A DNA stretch of 7,179 nucleotides from assembly GCA_937891445.1 (NCBI GenBank), contig CALAFV010000076.1, positions 1-7,179 of the forward strand, in the 5' to 3' direction. The position numbers were made by a program, and so were the translations under genes. Under the pieces are notes generated by a model. It saw nothing but the letters and a program-made list of their open reading frames with translations. It had not been told where the DNA came from and did no database searches. Source of the stretch: an uncultured Phycisphaerales bacterium. GTDB lineage: Bacteria; Planctomycetota; Phycisphaerae; Phycisphaerales; UBA1924. This document shows, in pieces, positions 1-5,879 of this stretch (position 1 is its first letter; the number at the start of each line of letters is the position of its first letter).

Positions 1-2135
1 GCCGCCGCCGTCGGGCCCAGCACCGCGGCCATCTGGTCGAACCGCTGCGCCCGCTCGTACGCCAGCCCCAGCGCGTTGACGCTCACCAGCGTCTGCGGAT
101 GCTCCGGCCCGTAGATCCGCGTCTTGAGACCGATCACCCGCTCCAGCGTCGCGATCGCCTCGTCCGTCTTGCCGCGATCCTCGAGGATCGACCCGAGGAT
201 GCTCATCCCCATCAGCGCCGGCGAACTCGTCTCCCCCAGGCTCCGCTCCGCCTCCGCGACCAGTTCCCGCGCGACCGTCTCCGCCTCTTCCAGCCGCCCG
301 AGGTCCTCCAGCACGTCCGCGAGGCTCGCCATCGTCTCCAGCGTCGCCTTCGCGCCGACGCCCTGGTGCTTCCGCTGCGCCTCGAGCGTTTCGCGGTAAA
401 CCCGCTCGGCCTCCGCGTCCTGCCCACGCAGTTGCAGCGCAAAGCCGATCAGACTCCGCGTCTCGAGCGTCGGCCCCGCCGCGCCGCCCAGCGTCTTCTC
501 ACGCCGCGCCGCCACCTCGCGCAGGATCTGTTCCCCCTCCTCGACGCGGTCTCCCGGCAGCATCGTTGCGCCCAGCGAGTGCATGCTCTCCAGCGTCTCG
601 GGGTGCGACTCCCCCAGGTGCTCGGTCCGCAGTTCCACCGCCCGCCGCAGATGCCGGATCGCCTCCTCGAACTGCCCGAGTTGGTGGTACGTCGCCCCCA
701 GCGTGTGGCGCAGCGTCGCCTCCACGCGAGGCTGGTCTTTGAGGTCCTCCCCCACTTTCGCCGCCGCGGCGTCCAGCACCTCCCGCACCGTCACCTCGCT
801 CCCCAGCGCCCGCTCCGGGTCGATCGACTCGAGCATCTCGCGCAGGAAGCGCTGCACCGACACCGATTCGGCCAGCCGCCCCGCCGCCTCGCGCTCCGCC
901 GCCTCCGCCCGTGCGCGCAGCCCCCGCTCCCGCACCATCCCGTATGACGTCGCCGCCACCGCGAGCACCAGCGACGCCGCCACAGCCCCCGCGGCCACGA
1001 CCGCCCCCCTGTTGCGCCGCACAAACTTGCGCACCCGGTACGCCGCCGACTCCGGCCCCGCCACCAGCGGCCGCCCCGCGAGGTAGTTCCGCAGGTCGTC
1101 GGCCAGTTCGCTCGCGCTGCGGTACCGCTCGGCCCGGTCCTTCCGCATCGCCCGCAGCGGGATCCACTCCAGTTCCCCGCGCAGTTCCTTCGCCAGTTCC
1201 TCGATCCGCGCCCGCCGCCGCTCCGCCACCGCCGCGGCGTCCGCTCCCGCGAGGCTCGTCAGCCGCGTGCTCGGCCGCGGCGGCTCCACCTCGCGGATGA
1301 TCTGCTGGATCCGGCCGTACGCCGCCGCCCGCAGTTCCCGCGAGTCGAACGGCGCCGCCCCCGTCAGCAGTTCGTACAGCACCACGCCAAGCGAGTACAC
1401 GTCCGCCCGCGTGTCGATGTCCTGCGCCCCCACCTCCGCCTGCTCCGGGCTCATGTACTCCGGCGTCCCGATCATCACCCCCTGCTCGGTGAAGACCGTC
1501 CGCTCCGTCAGCCGCGACGACACCGCCTTGGCGATCCCGAAGTCGATCACCTTCGGCACGGCGCGGCCGTCCTGCTCGGCCACGAGGATGTTCGACGGCT
1601 TGAGGTCCCGGTGGATGATCCCCTTCATGTGCGAGTGCTGCACCGCCTCGCACACGGTGATGAACAGTTCCAGCCGCTGGGTCAGCGTCATCCGCCGCCG
1701 GTCGCAGTACGCCGTGATCGGCTCCCCCTGCACGTACTCCATCACGAAGTACGGCCGCCCGCTCTCGGTCGCCCCGGCGTCGAAGACCTTCGCGACGTTG
1801 GGATGGTCCATCAGCGCCAGCGCCTGCCGCTCCGCTTCGAAGCGGGCGATCACCTGCCGCGTGTCCATCCCCAACTTGATGACCTTCAGCGCCACCCGCC
1901 GGCGCACGGGCCGCTCCTGCTCCGCCAGGAAGACCTGTCCGAAGCCCCCCTCCCCCAGCAGCCGCAGGAGCCGGTACGGCCCGATGCTCTCCCCGACCCC
2001 GATGCCCGCGTCCTCCGCCCCGCCCGCCCCCGCGCGGGCCCCCGCCGGCAGGATCGACGCGGTCGCGCCATCCGCAGCGCTGCCCGAAATCCCCTCGGCG
2101 CCGGGGGCCTCTTTCGACATACCGGGCTCGTCCAT
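1..2135 (-). CDS. Transmembrane Ser/Thr protein kinase with C-terminal TPR repeats (partial, 3' end outside window)
   Basis: Hanks-type Ser/Thr kinase, 711 residues visible and still open at base 3. Residues 1-50 are a low-complexity Ala/Gly leader. The kinase domain (about 54-325) is complete: glycine loop GEGGFG (61-66), ATP-binding Lys84, catalytic loop HRDLKPSN with Asp177, DFG at 198-200, GTPEYMSPE ending at 231, and Asp245 in DVYSLG. All catalytic residues are present, so it should be active. After Arg/Asn-rich residues 373-376 comes one hydrophobic span (about 377-401), predicting a cytoplasmic kinase and a C-terminus across the membrane. From about residue 473 there are at least five TPR units with a period near 42, of the kinesin-light-chain type (for example GATYHQLGQFEEAIRHL), probably for protein binding. 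The ATG at 2135 is preferred over the one at 2120 because GAGGA lies 5 nt upstream. The kinase-TM-TPR layout is common in planctomycetes; the substrate is unknown. Confidence 0.93.
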   Translation of the reverse strand, partial: MDEPGMSKEAPGAEGISGSAADGATASILPAGARAGAGGAEDAGIGVGESIGPYRLLRLLGEGGFGQVFLAEQERPVRRRVALKVIKLGMDTRQVIARFEAERQALALMDHPNVAKVFDAGATESGRPYFVMEYVQGEPITAYCDRRRMTLTQRLELFITVCEAVQHSHMKGIIHRDLKPSNILVAEQDGRAVPKVIDFGIAKAVSSRLTERTVFTEQGVMIGTPEYMSPEQAEVGAQDIDTRADVYSLGVVLYELLTGAAPFDSRELRAAAYGRIQQIIREVEPPRPSTRLTSLAGADAAAVAERRRARIEELAKELRGELEWIPLRAMRKDRAERYRSASELADDLRNYLAGRPLVAGPESAAYRVRKFVRRNRGAVVAAGAVAASLVLAVAATSYGMVRERGLRARAEAAEREAAGRLAESVSVQRFLREMLESIDPERALGSEVTVREVLDAAAAKVGEDLKDQPRVEATLRHTLGATYHQLGQFEEAIRHLRRAVELRTEHLGESHPETLESMHSLGATMLPGDRVEEGEQILREVAARREKTLGGAAGPTLETRSLIGFALQLRGQDAEAERVYRETLEAQRKHQGVGAKATLETMASLADVLEDLGRLEEAETVARELVAEAERSLGETSSPALMGMSILGSILEDRGKTDEAIATLERVIGLKTRIYGPEHPQTLVSVNALGLAYERAQRFDQMAAVLGPTAA

Positions 2136-2140
2136 GGCGG

Positions 2141-2145
2141 TCCTC
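2141..2145 (-). promoter_or_regulatory. Ribosome binding site of the kinase gene
   Basis: Read on the minus strand this is GAGGA, 5 nt before the ATG at 2135. The second in-frame ATG at 2120 has no such motif, so this site decides the start. Confidence 0.6.
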
Positions 2146-2266
2146 GCTCCACGCCGCGCCGGGCGTACCCGCTGGGCCGGGCGCGCACCGCCCCCGAGAG
2201 TCAACGCGACAAATCCGCACCCCGGGGGCCACCGGATGCCGCGAAAAAGCCGTCTCCCCGCCGCGG

Positions 2267-2294
2267 TTGCCCTCCCGTCCCCGGCGCGTACCAT
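2267..2294 (+). promoter_or_regulatory. Candidate sigma-70-type promoter of efp
   Basis: TTGCCC (2267-2272), a 16-nt spacer and TACCAT (2289-2294) resemble a -35/-10 pair with a TAnnnT -10. Transcription would start near 2301, giving a 5' leader of almost 90 nt before efp. The word GGTTGCCCT around this -35 also occurs at 3031-3039 in front of the shikimate kinase. The call is by eye only. The rest of the 253-bp divergent gap holds no other gene, and no clear promoter for the kinase was found. Confidence 0.4.
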
Positions 2295-2388
2295 CCTGAC
2301 CCCGAAATCGGCCCGTTCACCCCTTCGGAGCCGCCCAGCCAAGCGCCGCCGGCCATCCTGTCGCCGGCCCTAACCCGAGGATCACACG

Positions 2389-2943
2389 ATGAAGGCCACC
2401 GAACTCCGCCCCGGCTACGGCGTCAAGATCGACGGCAAGCTCTGGGTCATCACCAACTTCGAGCACCGCACGCCGGGCAACCTCCGCGCCTTCATCCAGA
2501 TCAAGATCAAGAACGTCATCAGCGGCCAGATCGTCGAGCGCCGCCTGAGTTCCTCCGACGACGTCGAGGTCATCGACCTCGACCGCCGCACCATGGAGTA
2601 CCTCTACTCCGACAACACCGGCGCCACCTTCATGGACATGGAGACCTACGACCAGATCGTCATCCCCGAGCAGGTCCTCGGCGACGCTCTGCTCTACCTC
2701 CGCCCCAACTCCCAGACCACCGTCATCATGTACGACGGCAACCCGATCTCCATCGAACTGCCGCCGGCCGTCGAACTGAAGGTCACGGACACCACGCCGG
2801 GCATCAAGAAGGCCACCGTCACCAACGTGATGAAGGAGGCCACGCTCGAGACCGGCCTGAAGACCCGCGTCCCGGACTTCATCGAGGTGGATGAGACGAT
2901 CAAGATCTCCACCGCCGACGGCTCCTACCTCTCCCGCGCCTGA
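2389..2943 (+). CDS. efp: Translation elongation factor P
   Basis: EF-P, 184 residues, the usual family length. It binds stalled ribosomes between the P and E sites and promotes peptide bonds at polyproline stretches. The three-domain pattern is visible: an N-terminal KOW-like domain (about 1-63, with LRPGYGVKIDGKLW), a middle OB domain (about 66-128) and a C-terminal OB domain (about 129-184) with the signature ETGLKTRVPDFIEV and the ending TADGSYLSRA. The domain I tip reads HRTPGNLRAF, so the residue that is Lys34 in E. coli EF-P (within PGKGQAF) is Asn31 here. It therefore cannot be beta-lysylated by EpmA or rhamnosylated by EarP at that position. I recall TPGN-type loops in related phyla, so this is probably a subfamily trait. 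GAGGA (2377-2381) precedes the ATG. The gene stands alone, divergent from the kinase. Confidence 0.96.
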   Translation: MKATELRPGYGVKIDGKLWVITNFEHRTPGNLRAFIQIKIKNVISGQIVERRLSSSDDVEVIDLDRRTMEYLYSDNTGATFMDMETYDQIVIPEQVLGDALLYLRPNSQTTVIMYDGNPISIELPPAVELKVTDTTPGIKKATVTNVMKEATLETGLKTRVPDFIEVDETIKISTADGSYLSRA

Positions 2944-2990
2944 GCCGCGGCGGAGCCAAGCCCAATTTTGCCCATTTTCTCGCCCGCGGC
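2944..2990 (+). repeat. Inverted repeat with a T-rich loop just after the efp stop
   Basis: GCCGCGG (2944-2950) pairs perfectly with CCGCGGC (2984-2990) around a 33-nt loop. The loop contains the near-repeat CCCAATTTT / CCCATTTT, an AT-rich island in very GC-rich DNA. The arm starts directly after the efp TGA, so a role in transcript ending is possible. There is no U-tract after the stem, so it is not a classical intrinsic terminator. Confidence 0.35.
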
Positions 2991-3032
2991 AGCGTTCCTG
3001 CGGCCTGCGGGGGCGGTTCTCTGCGCGCCGGG

Positions 3033-3061
3033 TTGCCCTGCGGCGGCTGAGGGGTGACAAT
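3033..3061 (+). promoter_or_regulatory. Candidate promoter upstream of the shikimate kinase
   Basis: TTGCCC (3033-3038), a 17-nt spacer and GACAAT (3056-3061) form a plausible -35/-10 pair. Initiation would be near 3068, leaving a leader of about 195 nt before the ATG at 3265. TGAC-aatc-GTCA, a small dyad at 3055-3066, overlaps the -10 and could be an operator. The call is by eye. Confidence 0.35.
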
Positions 3062-3067
3062 CGTCAA

Positions 3068-3264
3068 CGTACGCGGTCCGCCGAGCGCTCGGTGCTCCGG
3101 CCCGGACCGGCAGAAATGGGGGCTAATCCCGTTCCTTCTGTCCCGCGGAGGCAACTGCGCGGGCATTGGAATACGTACCGATCCGCAGGACATGCCCAAA
3201 CGGAACCTCGCCCGCTGCGCCCAGCGCGGCCGGCCCACCTGCGGCGGCTCGACCGTGACGCCCC
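3068..3264 (+). other. Long non-coding leader region before the shikimate kinase
   Basis: This is most of the 321-bp gap between efp and the shikimate kinase. It contains a 6-bp hairpin (CCCGCG at 3142-3147, CGCGGG at 3158-3163, 10-nt loop) and a GC-rich fold around 3088-3112. No convincing protein is encoded: short open frames here lack the strong third-position GC bias of the true genes. I do not recognise a known riboswitch or small RNA. An in-frame TGA at 3256-3258 closes the shikimate kinase frame just upstream of its ATG. Confidence 0.3.
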
Positions 3265-3867
3265 ATGCCGCCTGATCCGATCCCACCCCCGGCCCCGATC
3301 ACACCGCCGGCCCCCGGCCACGGCGTTGGTCCGCCGCCGCGGAACATCCTGCTCATCGGCCTCCGCGGAGCGGGCAAGTCGGTCACCGGCCACCTGCTGG
3401 CCTCCAACCTGGGCCGCCAGTTCACCGATGTGGATGAGGTCACCTGCTCGCTGCTCAACTGCCGGAGCGTCGCCGAAGCCTGGCAGACGCGCGGCATCGC
3501 GGCCTTCCGGCTGGCCGAAACCGCCGCCCTCCGCCGCATTCTCGAGGTTCCCAACCAGGTGATCGCCTGCGGCGGCGGCACGCCCACCGCCCCCGGCGCC
3601 GCCGAGGTCATCCGCGCCGCCCAGCGCGCGGGCGCCGCCGTCGTCGTCTACCTGCGGGCTCCGGCGGACGTGCTGCGGATGCGTCTGGCCGGCTCTCCGC
3701 CGGCCGTCGAGAGCCGCCCGGCCATCTACGGGACCGATCCCCTCGCCGAGATCGACACGCTCCTGGCCCACCGCGACCCGCTCTACCTCGCGCTGGCCGA
3801 CCACATCATCGAGACCAGCCGGCTGACGCCCGACAAGGTCGCCGAGGCGATCGCCCTGCTGATCTAG
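3265..3867 (+). CDS. aroK: Shikimate kinase
   Basis: Shikimate kinase, 200 residues. It phosphorylates shikimate with ATP to shikimate 3-phosphate, the fifth step of the chorismate pathway, in the cytoplasm. Visible motifs are Walker A GLRGAGKS (32-39), the shikimate and Mg-binding DVD (Asp55, Asp57), Arg82 in AAFR, the glycine motif CGGGT (Gly103-105), Arg151 in the lid region (SRP) and Arg170 in HRDPLY near the C-terminus. These match the family pattern, so it should be active. The first 26 residues are a Pro-rich extension absent from E. coli AroK. An in-frame TGA two codons upstream makes the ATG at 3265 the first possible start, although its ribosome binding site is weak. The stop codon shares CTAG with that of the convergent TrpF-like gene. 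Confidence 0.92.
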   Translation: MPPDPIPPPAPITPPAPGHGVGPPPRNILLIGLRGAGKSVTGHLLASNLGRQFTDVDEVTCSLLNCRSVAEAWQTRGIAAFRLAETAALRRILEVPNQVIACGGGTPTAPGAAEVIRAAQRAGAAVVVYLRAPADVLRMRLAGSPPAVESRPAIYGTDPLAEIDTLLAHRDPLYLALADHIIETSRLTPDKVAEAIALLI

Positions 3868-4505
3868 CGGCCGTCGGCCGCGGCCACCGCGCGGCAGAAC
3901 GCCGCCATCTTCGCCGCCGACTTGCGCCCCGCCTCGTCCTCGACGCCCCCCGACACCACGACCGCCCACGGCCGCGCCGCGGCGATCACGCCGCCGACGT
4001 TCTCCGCGGTCAGTCCGCCCCCCACCAGCACCGGCCTGGCCCGCGACGCGACGATCCGCCCCACCGCCGCCAGCACCTCCGGGTCACTCACCTGTGCCCC
4101 TTCCAGCGCCACCATCAGCGCGTCGATCTCGTCCACCTTGGCCCAGCGCTGCGCCTCGTGCTCCAGCGCCGCCGCGTCGCCGCGGATTGTCTTGATCGCC
4201 CGCGTCCCGCACTGGCGGGCCACGTCCTCCGGCTCGTTGCCGTGCAGGTGGCTGTAGTCGGTCGGGCAGCGCTCCTCGATCTCCAGGAACTTCTCGACCG
4301 TTGCGTTCTCGAGCACGCCGACGGTCGAGACCAGCGGCGGCAGCACCGCCGCGATCTCCCACGCCTCCTCCGGCTCCACGAACCGGGCGCTCCTGGGGTT
4401 GAAGAAGAACCCCACGCCGTCGGCCCCGGCCTCCGCGGCCGCCAGGGCCTCCTCGTCGGACCGCACGCCGTACACGCACACCCGCGTCCGCCCGCCGCTG
4501 CTCAT
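3864..4505 (-). CDS. TrpF-like (phosphoribosylanthranilate isomerase family) protein lacking catalytic residues
   Basis: A 213-residue TIM-barrel protein of the TrpF family. TrpF converts phosphoribosylanthranilate to CdRP in tryptophan synthesis. Conserved family segments are EAGADGVGFFFNPRSARF (25-42, with the substrate Arg41), HLHG (86-89), IKTI (104-107), the phosphate-binding GGGLTAENV (162-170) and VSGGVE (184-189). The N-terminal KICG motif is replaced by CVYG, putting Tyr12 at the catalytic Cys. The LLD motif carrying the catalytic Asp reads LMVA (130-133), and the following GGTG...FDW loop is shortened to EGAQVSDP. The Asp of VDVSSG is Val183. The family call is firm, but isomerase activity is doubtful. 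The ATG at 4505 has AGGGAGGTG 3 nt upstream, better than the GTG at 4523. It lies 21 bp after the rhomboid gene and is probably co-transcribed with it. Confidence 0.8.
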   Translation of the reverse strand: MSSGGRTRVCVYGVRSDEEALAAAEAGADGVGFFFNPRSARFVEPEEAWEIAAVLPPLVSTVGVLENATVEKFLEIEERCPTDYSHLHGNEPEDVARQCGTRAIKTIRGDAAALEHEAQRWAKVDEIDALMVALEGAQVSDPEVLAAVGRIVASRARPVLVGGGLTAENVGGVIAAARPWAVVVSGGVEDEAGRKSAAKMAAFCRAVAAADGR

Positions 4506-4508
4506 GCG

Positions 4509-4517
4509 CACCTCCCT
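4509..4517 (-). promoter_or_regulatory. Strong ribosome binding site of the TrpF-like gene
   Basis: AGGGAGGTG on the minus strand has its GGAGG core 5 nt before the ATG at 4505. It sits inside the 21-bp gap after the rhomboid stop and favours this ATG over the GTG at 4523. Confidence 0.7.
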
Positions 4518-4526
4518 GTCCACGCC

Positions 4527-5684
4527 TCAGGCCAGTTCCGACACCAGCGTCCGCGCCAGTTCCCGCTCGCGGTCGTCACCGAGTTTCTCGTCCAGCCCCT
4601 CGAGCATCTGCTTGGCCCGCACGGGGTCGTTGAGGTACCTCGCGTTGATCAGCCCGACCATCAGACGCACGCTCGGCGCGTGCGGGTCCTTCGGGTACGC
4701 CCGCAGGAACCGCTCGTACGCCTCCAGCGCCAGCGTGTGCTTCCCCGCCTGGAAGAGGTGGTTCGCCAGGTCGTACAGGTGCTGGCGGCTGAGCGTCGCC
4801 GCCCCCGGCAGGTCGCCGTAGGTCTCCAGCAGCCGCCGGTACGCCTCGCCCGCGGCGTCGAGTTCGCCGCGCGACACCAGCGCCGACACCTCCGCCCGGG
4901 CCTTGGCCATCGCCTCCATCCGGGCGTCGTCTTCGGCCGACCGTCTCGCGTCTCCGGCCCGCGCCCGCTCCCGTTCCCGCTCGGCCGCCAGCGACGCCTC
5001 GCGGATCGCCCGCCGGCGCCCTGCCTGCCGCAGGATCGTGAACAGGTCGTACGGCTCGCGCGGCACGACCCGCATCGCGATCAGCGCCATGCTCACGCCG
5101 GCGCCGAACGCGTATCCCCCAAGGTGTGCCGCGTGGGCAACGTCGCTGTCCTTCGCCGCCACGAACCAGAAGTCCTTGGCGATCGCGAACGCGATGAACC
5201 ACCACGCGGGGATCGAGAAGATCCCGATCAGGAAGAAGAACAGCAGGCACCGGATGGTCGTCCGGGGGAAGAAGATCAGGTACGCCCCCGTCACCGCCGC
5301 CACCGCCCCCGACGCCCCGACGACGGGATTCGCGTCGAACGCCACGTGCGCCGACCCCGCGAGCACCGCCCCGCCGAGGTACAGCGCGGCGAACCCGATC
5401 CGGCCCAACTTGTCCTCCACGTTGGGCCCGAAGACCCAGAGCGTCAGCATGTTCCCCAGCAGGTGCAGCAGCCCGCCGTGCACGAAGGCGTACGTCACCA
5501 GCCCCCACGGCGTCAGGCCGGAGCGCCGCAGCCACAGGTGCTCCAGCAGGCGCTGCGCCCCCTCCGGGTCCGCCTGCTTCAGCGCGGCCATCGCCGCCGC
5601 GACTGCCAGGTTCAACGCCAGCAGCACGTGCGTGACGAACGTCGGGCGGTGGAGGGGCCGATCTGTTCCCAGTGGGATCAGCAT
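4527..5684 (-). CDS. Rhomboid family intramembrane serine protease with C-terminal TPR region
   Basis: Rhomboid protease, 385 residues, in the inner membrane, where the family cleaves transmembrane segments with a Ser-His dyad. Six hydrophobic segments fit about 17-35, 60-85, 95-115, 120-139, 145-167 and 184-205. HGGLLHLLGN supplies His74 and Asn78 (oxyanion side), GASG gives the nucleophile Ser125, and AHLGGYAFG gives catalytic His187, so it should be active. After the membrane core comes a charged, probably helical stretch rich in Arg, Glu and Ala (about 219-265), then TPR-like helices (about 265-290 and 301-334) to the C-terminus. A rhomboid core with a TPR tail is also known from Bacillus GluP/YqgP. 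The ATG at 5684 is chosen because MLIPLGTDRP is a typical rhomboid beginning; upstream ATG 5693 and TTG 5702 are alternatives. The TrpF-like gene follows after 21 bp. Confidence 0.92.
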   Translation of the reverse strand: MLIPLGTDRPLHRPTFVTHVLLALNLAVAAAMAALKQADPEGAQRLLEHLWLRRSGLTPWGLVTYAFVHGGLLHLLGNMLTLWVFGPNVEDKLGRIGFAALYLGGAVLAGSAHVAFDANPVVGASGAVAAVTGAYLIFFPRTTIRCLLFFFLIGIFSIPAWWFIAFAIAKDFWFVAAKDSDVAHAAHLGGYAFGAGVSMALIAMRVVPREPYDLFTILRQAGRRRAIREASLAAERERERARAGDARRSAEDDARMEAMAKARAEVSALVSRGELDAAGEAYRRLLETYGDLPGAATLSRQHLYDLANHLFQAGKHTLALEAYERFLRAYPKDPHAPSVRLMVGLINARYLNDPVRAKQMLEGLDEKLGDDRERELARTLVSELA

Positions 5685-5691
5685 GCCCCGC

Positions 5692-5697
5692 ATCCTA
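5692..5697 (-). promoter_or_regulatory. Possible -10 element directly before the rhomboid start
   Basis: Read on the minus strand, TAGGAT (5697 to 5692) fits TAnnnT and ends 7 nt before the ATG at 5684. Initiation would then fall on or beside the start codon, giving a leaderless mRNA. No good -35 is visible. The overlapping GGTAGGA could instead act as a ribosome binding site 8 nt from the ATG. Confidence 0.3.
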
Positions 5698-5749
5698 CCC
5701 AAGCCGGACGCCCGACCGGCCGGGCGCGCCGGGCTTGCCGCCCGACCCG

Positions 5750-5778
5750 TTGCGGCTCCGCACGCCCGGGCCTAGAGT
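5750..5778 (+). promoter_or_regulatory. Candidate promoter of citrate synthase
   Basis: TTGCGG (5750-5755), a 17-nt spacer and TAGAGT (5773-5778) form a reasonable -35/-10 pair. Transcription would start near 5785, leaving a GC-rich leader of about 95 nt before the ATG at 5880. The -10 context TAGAGTGCGGGCC resembles TAAACTGCGCCC at 7061-7072. The remainder of the 195-bp gap between the rhomboid and citrate synthase shows no gene. Confidence 0.4.
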
Positions 5779-5879
5779 GCGGGCCCCCGCGCTGCCGCTG
5801 ACCGCCCGAGGGCCGGCCGTGGCGGACCGGCGGGCACATCCACGACCGATTGACAGCCTTTTGCGCAGGGGCGAGCAGC

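Noticed and set aside
2199..2204. TTGACT on the minus strand upstream of the kinase as a -35.
   Set aside because: The position 17 nt downstream reads CCCGGC, so there is no -10.
499..2232. Long open frame of 577 codons on the minus strand, in a different frame from the kinase.
   Set aside because: Its translation is a Gly/Arg/Ala-rich low-complexity string, whereas the kinase frame over the same bases contains all kinase motifs. It is a by-product of high GC.
1267..2894. Long plus-strand open frames across the kinase and efp.
   Set aside because: They overlap genes with clear domain motifs, and their translations are Arg/Pro/Ser-rich with no recognisable domain.
3054..3275. 73-codon open frame starting with GTG in the efp to shikimate kinase gap.
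   Set aside because: It overlaps the candidate -10, lacks third-position GC bias and resembles no known protein.
4158..5801. 547-codon plus-strand open frame opposite the rhomboid and TrpF-like genes.
   Set aside because: It is Arg/His/Pro/Gln-rich without motifs, while the opposite strand encodes a rhomboid with its catalytic residues.
5850..5855. Perfect TTGACA upstream of citrate synthase.
   Set aside because: A -10 at normal spacing would fall on GAGCAG next to the ATG, which does not fit; the pair at 5750-5778 is better.
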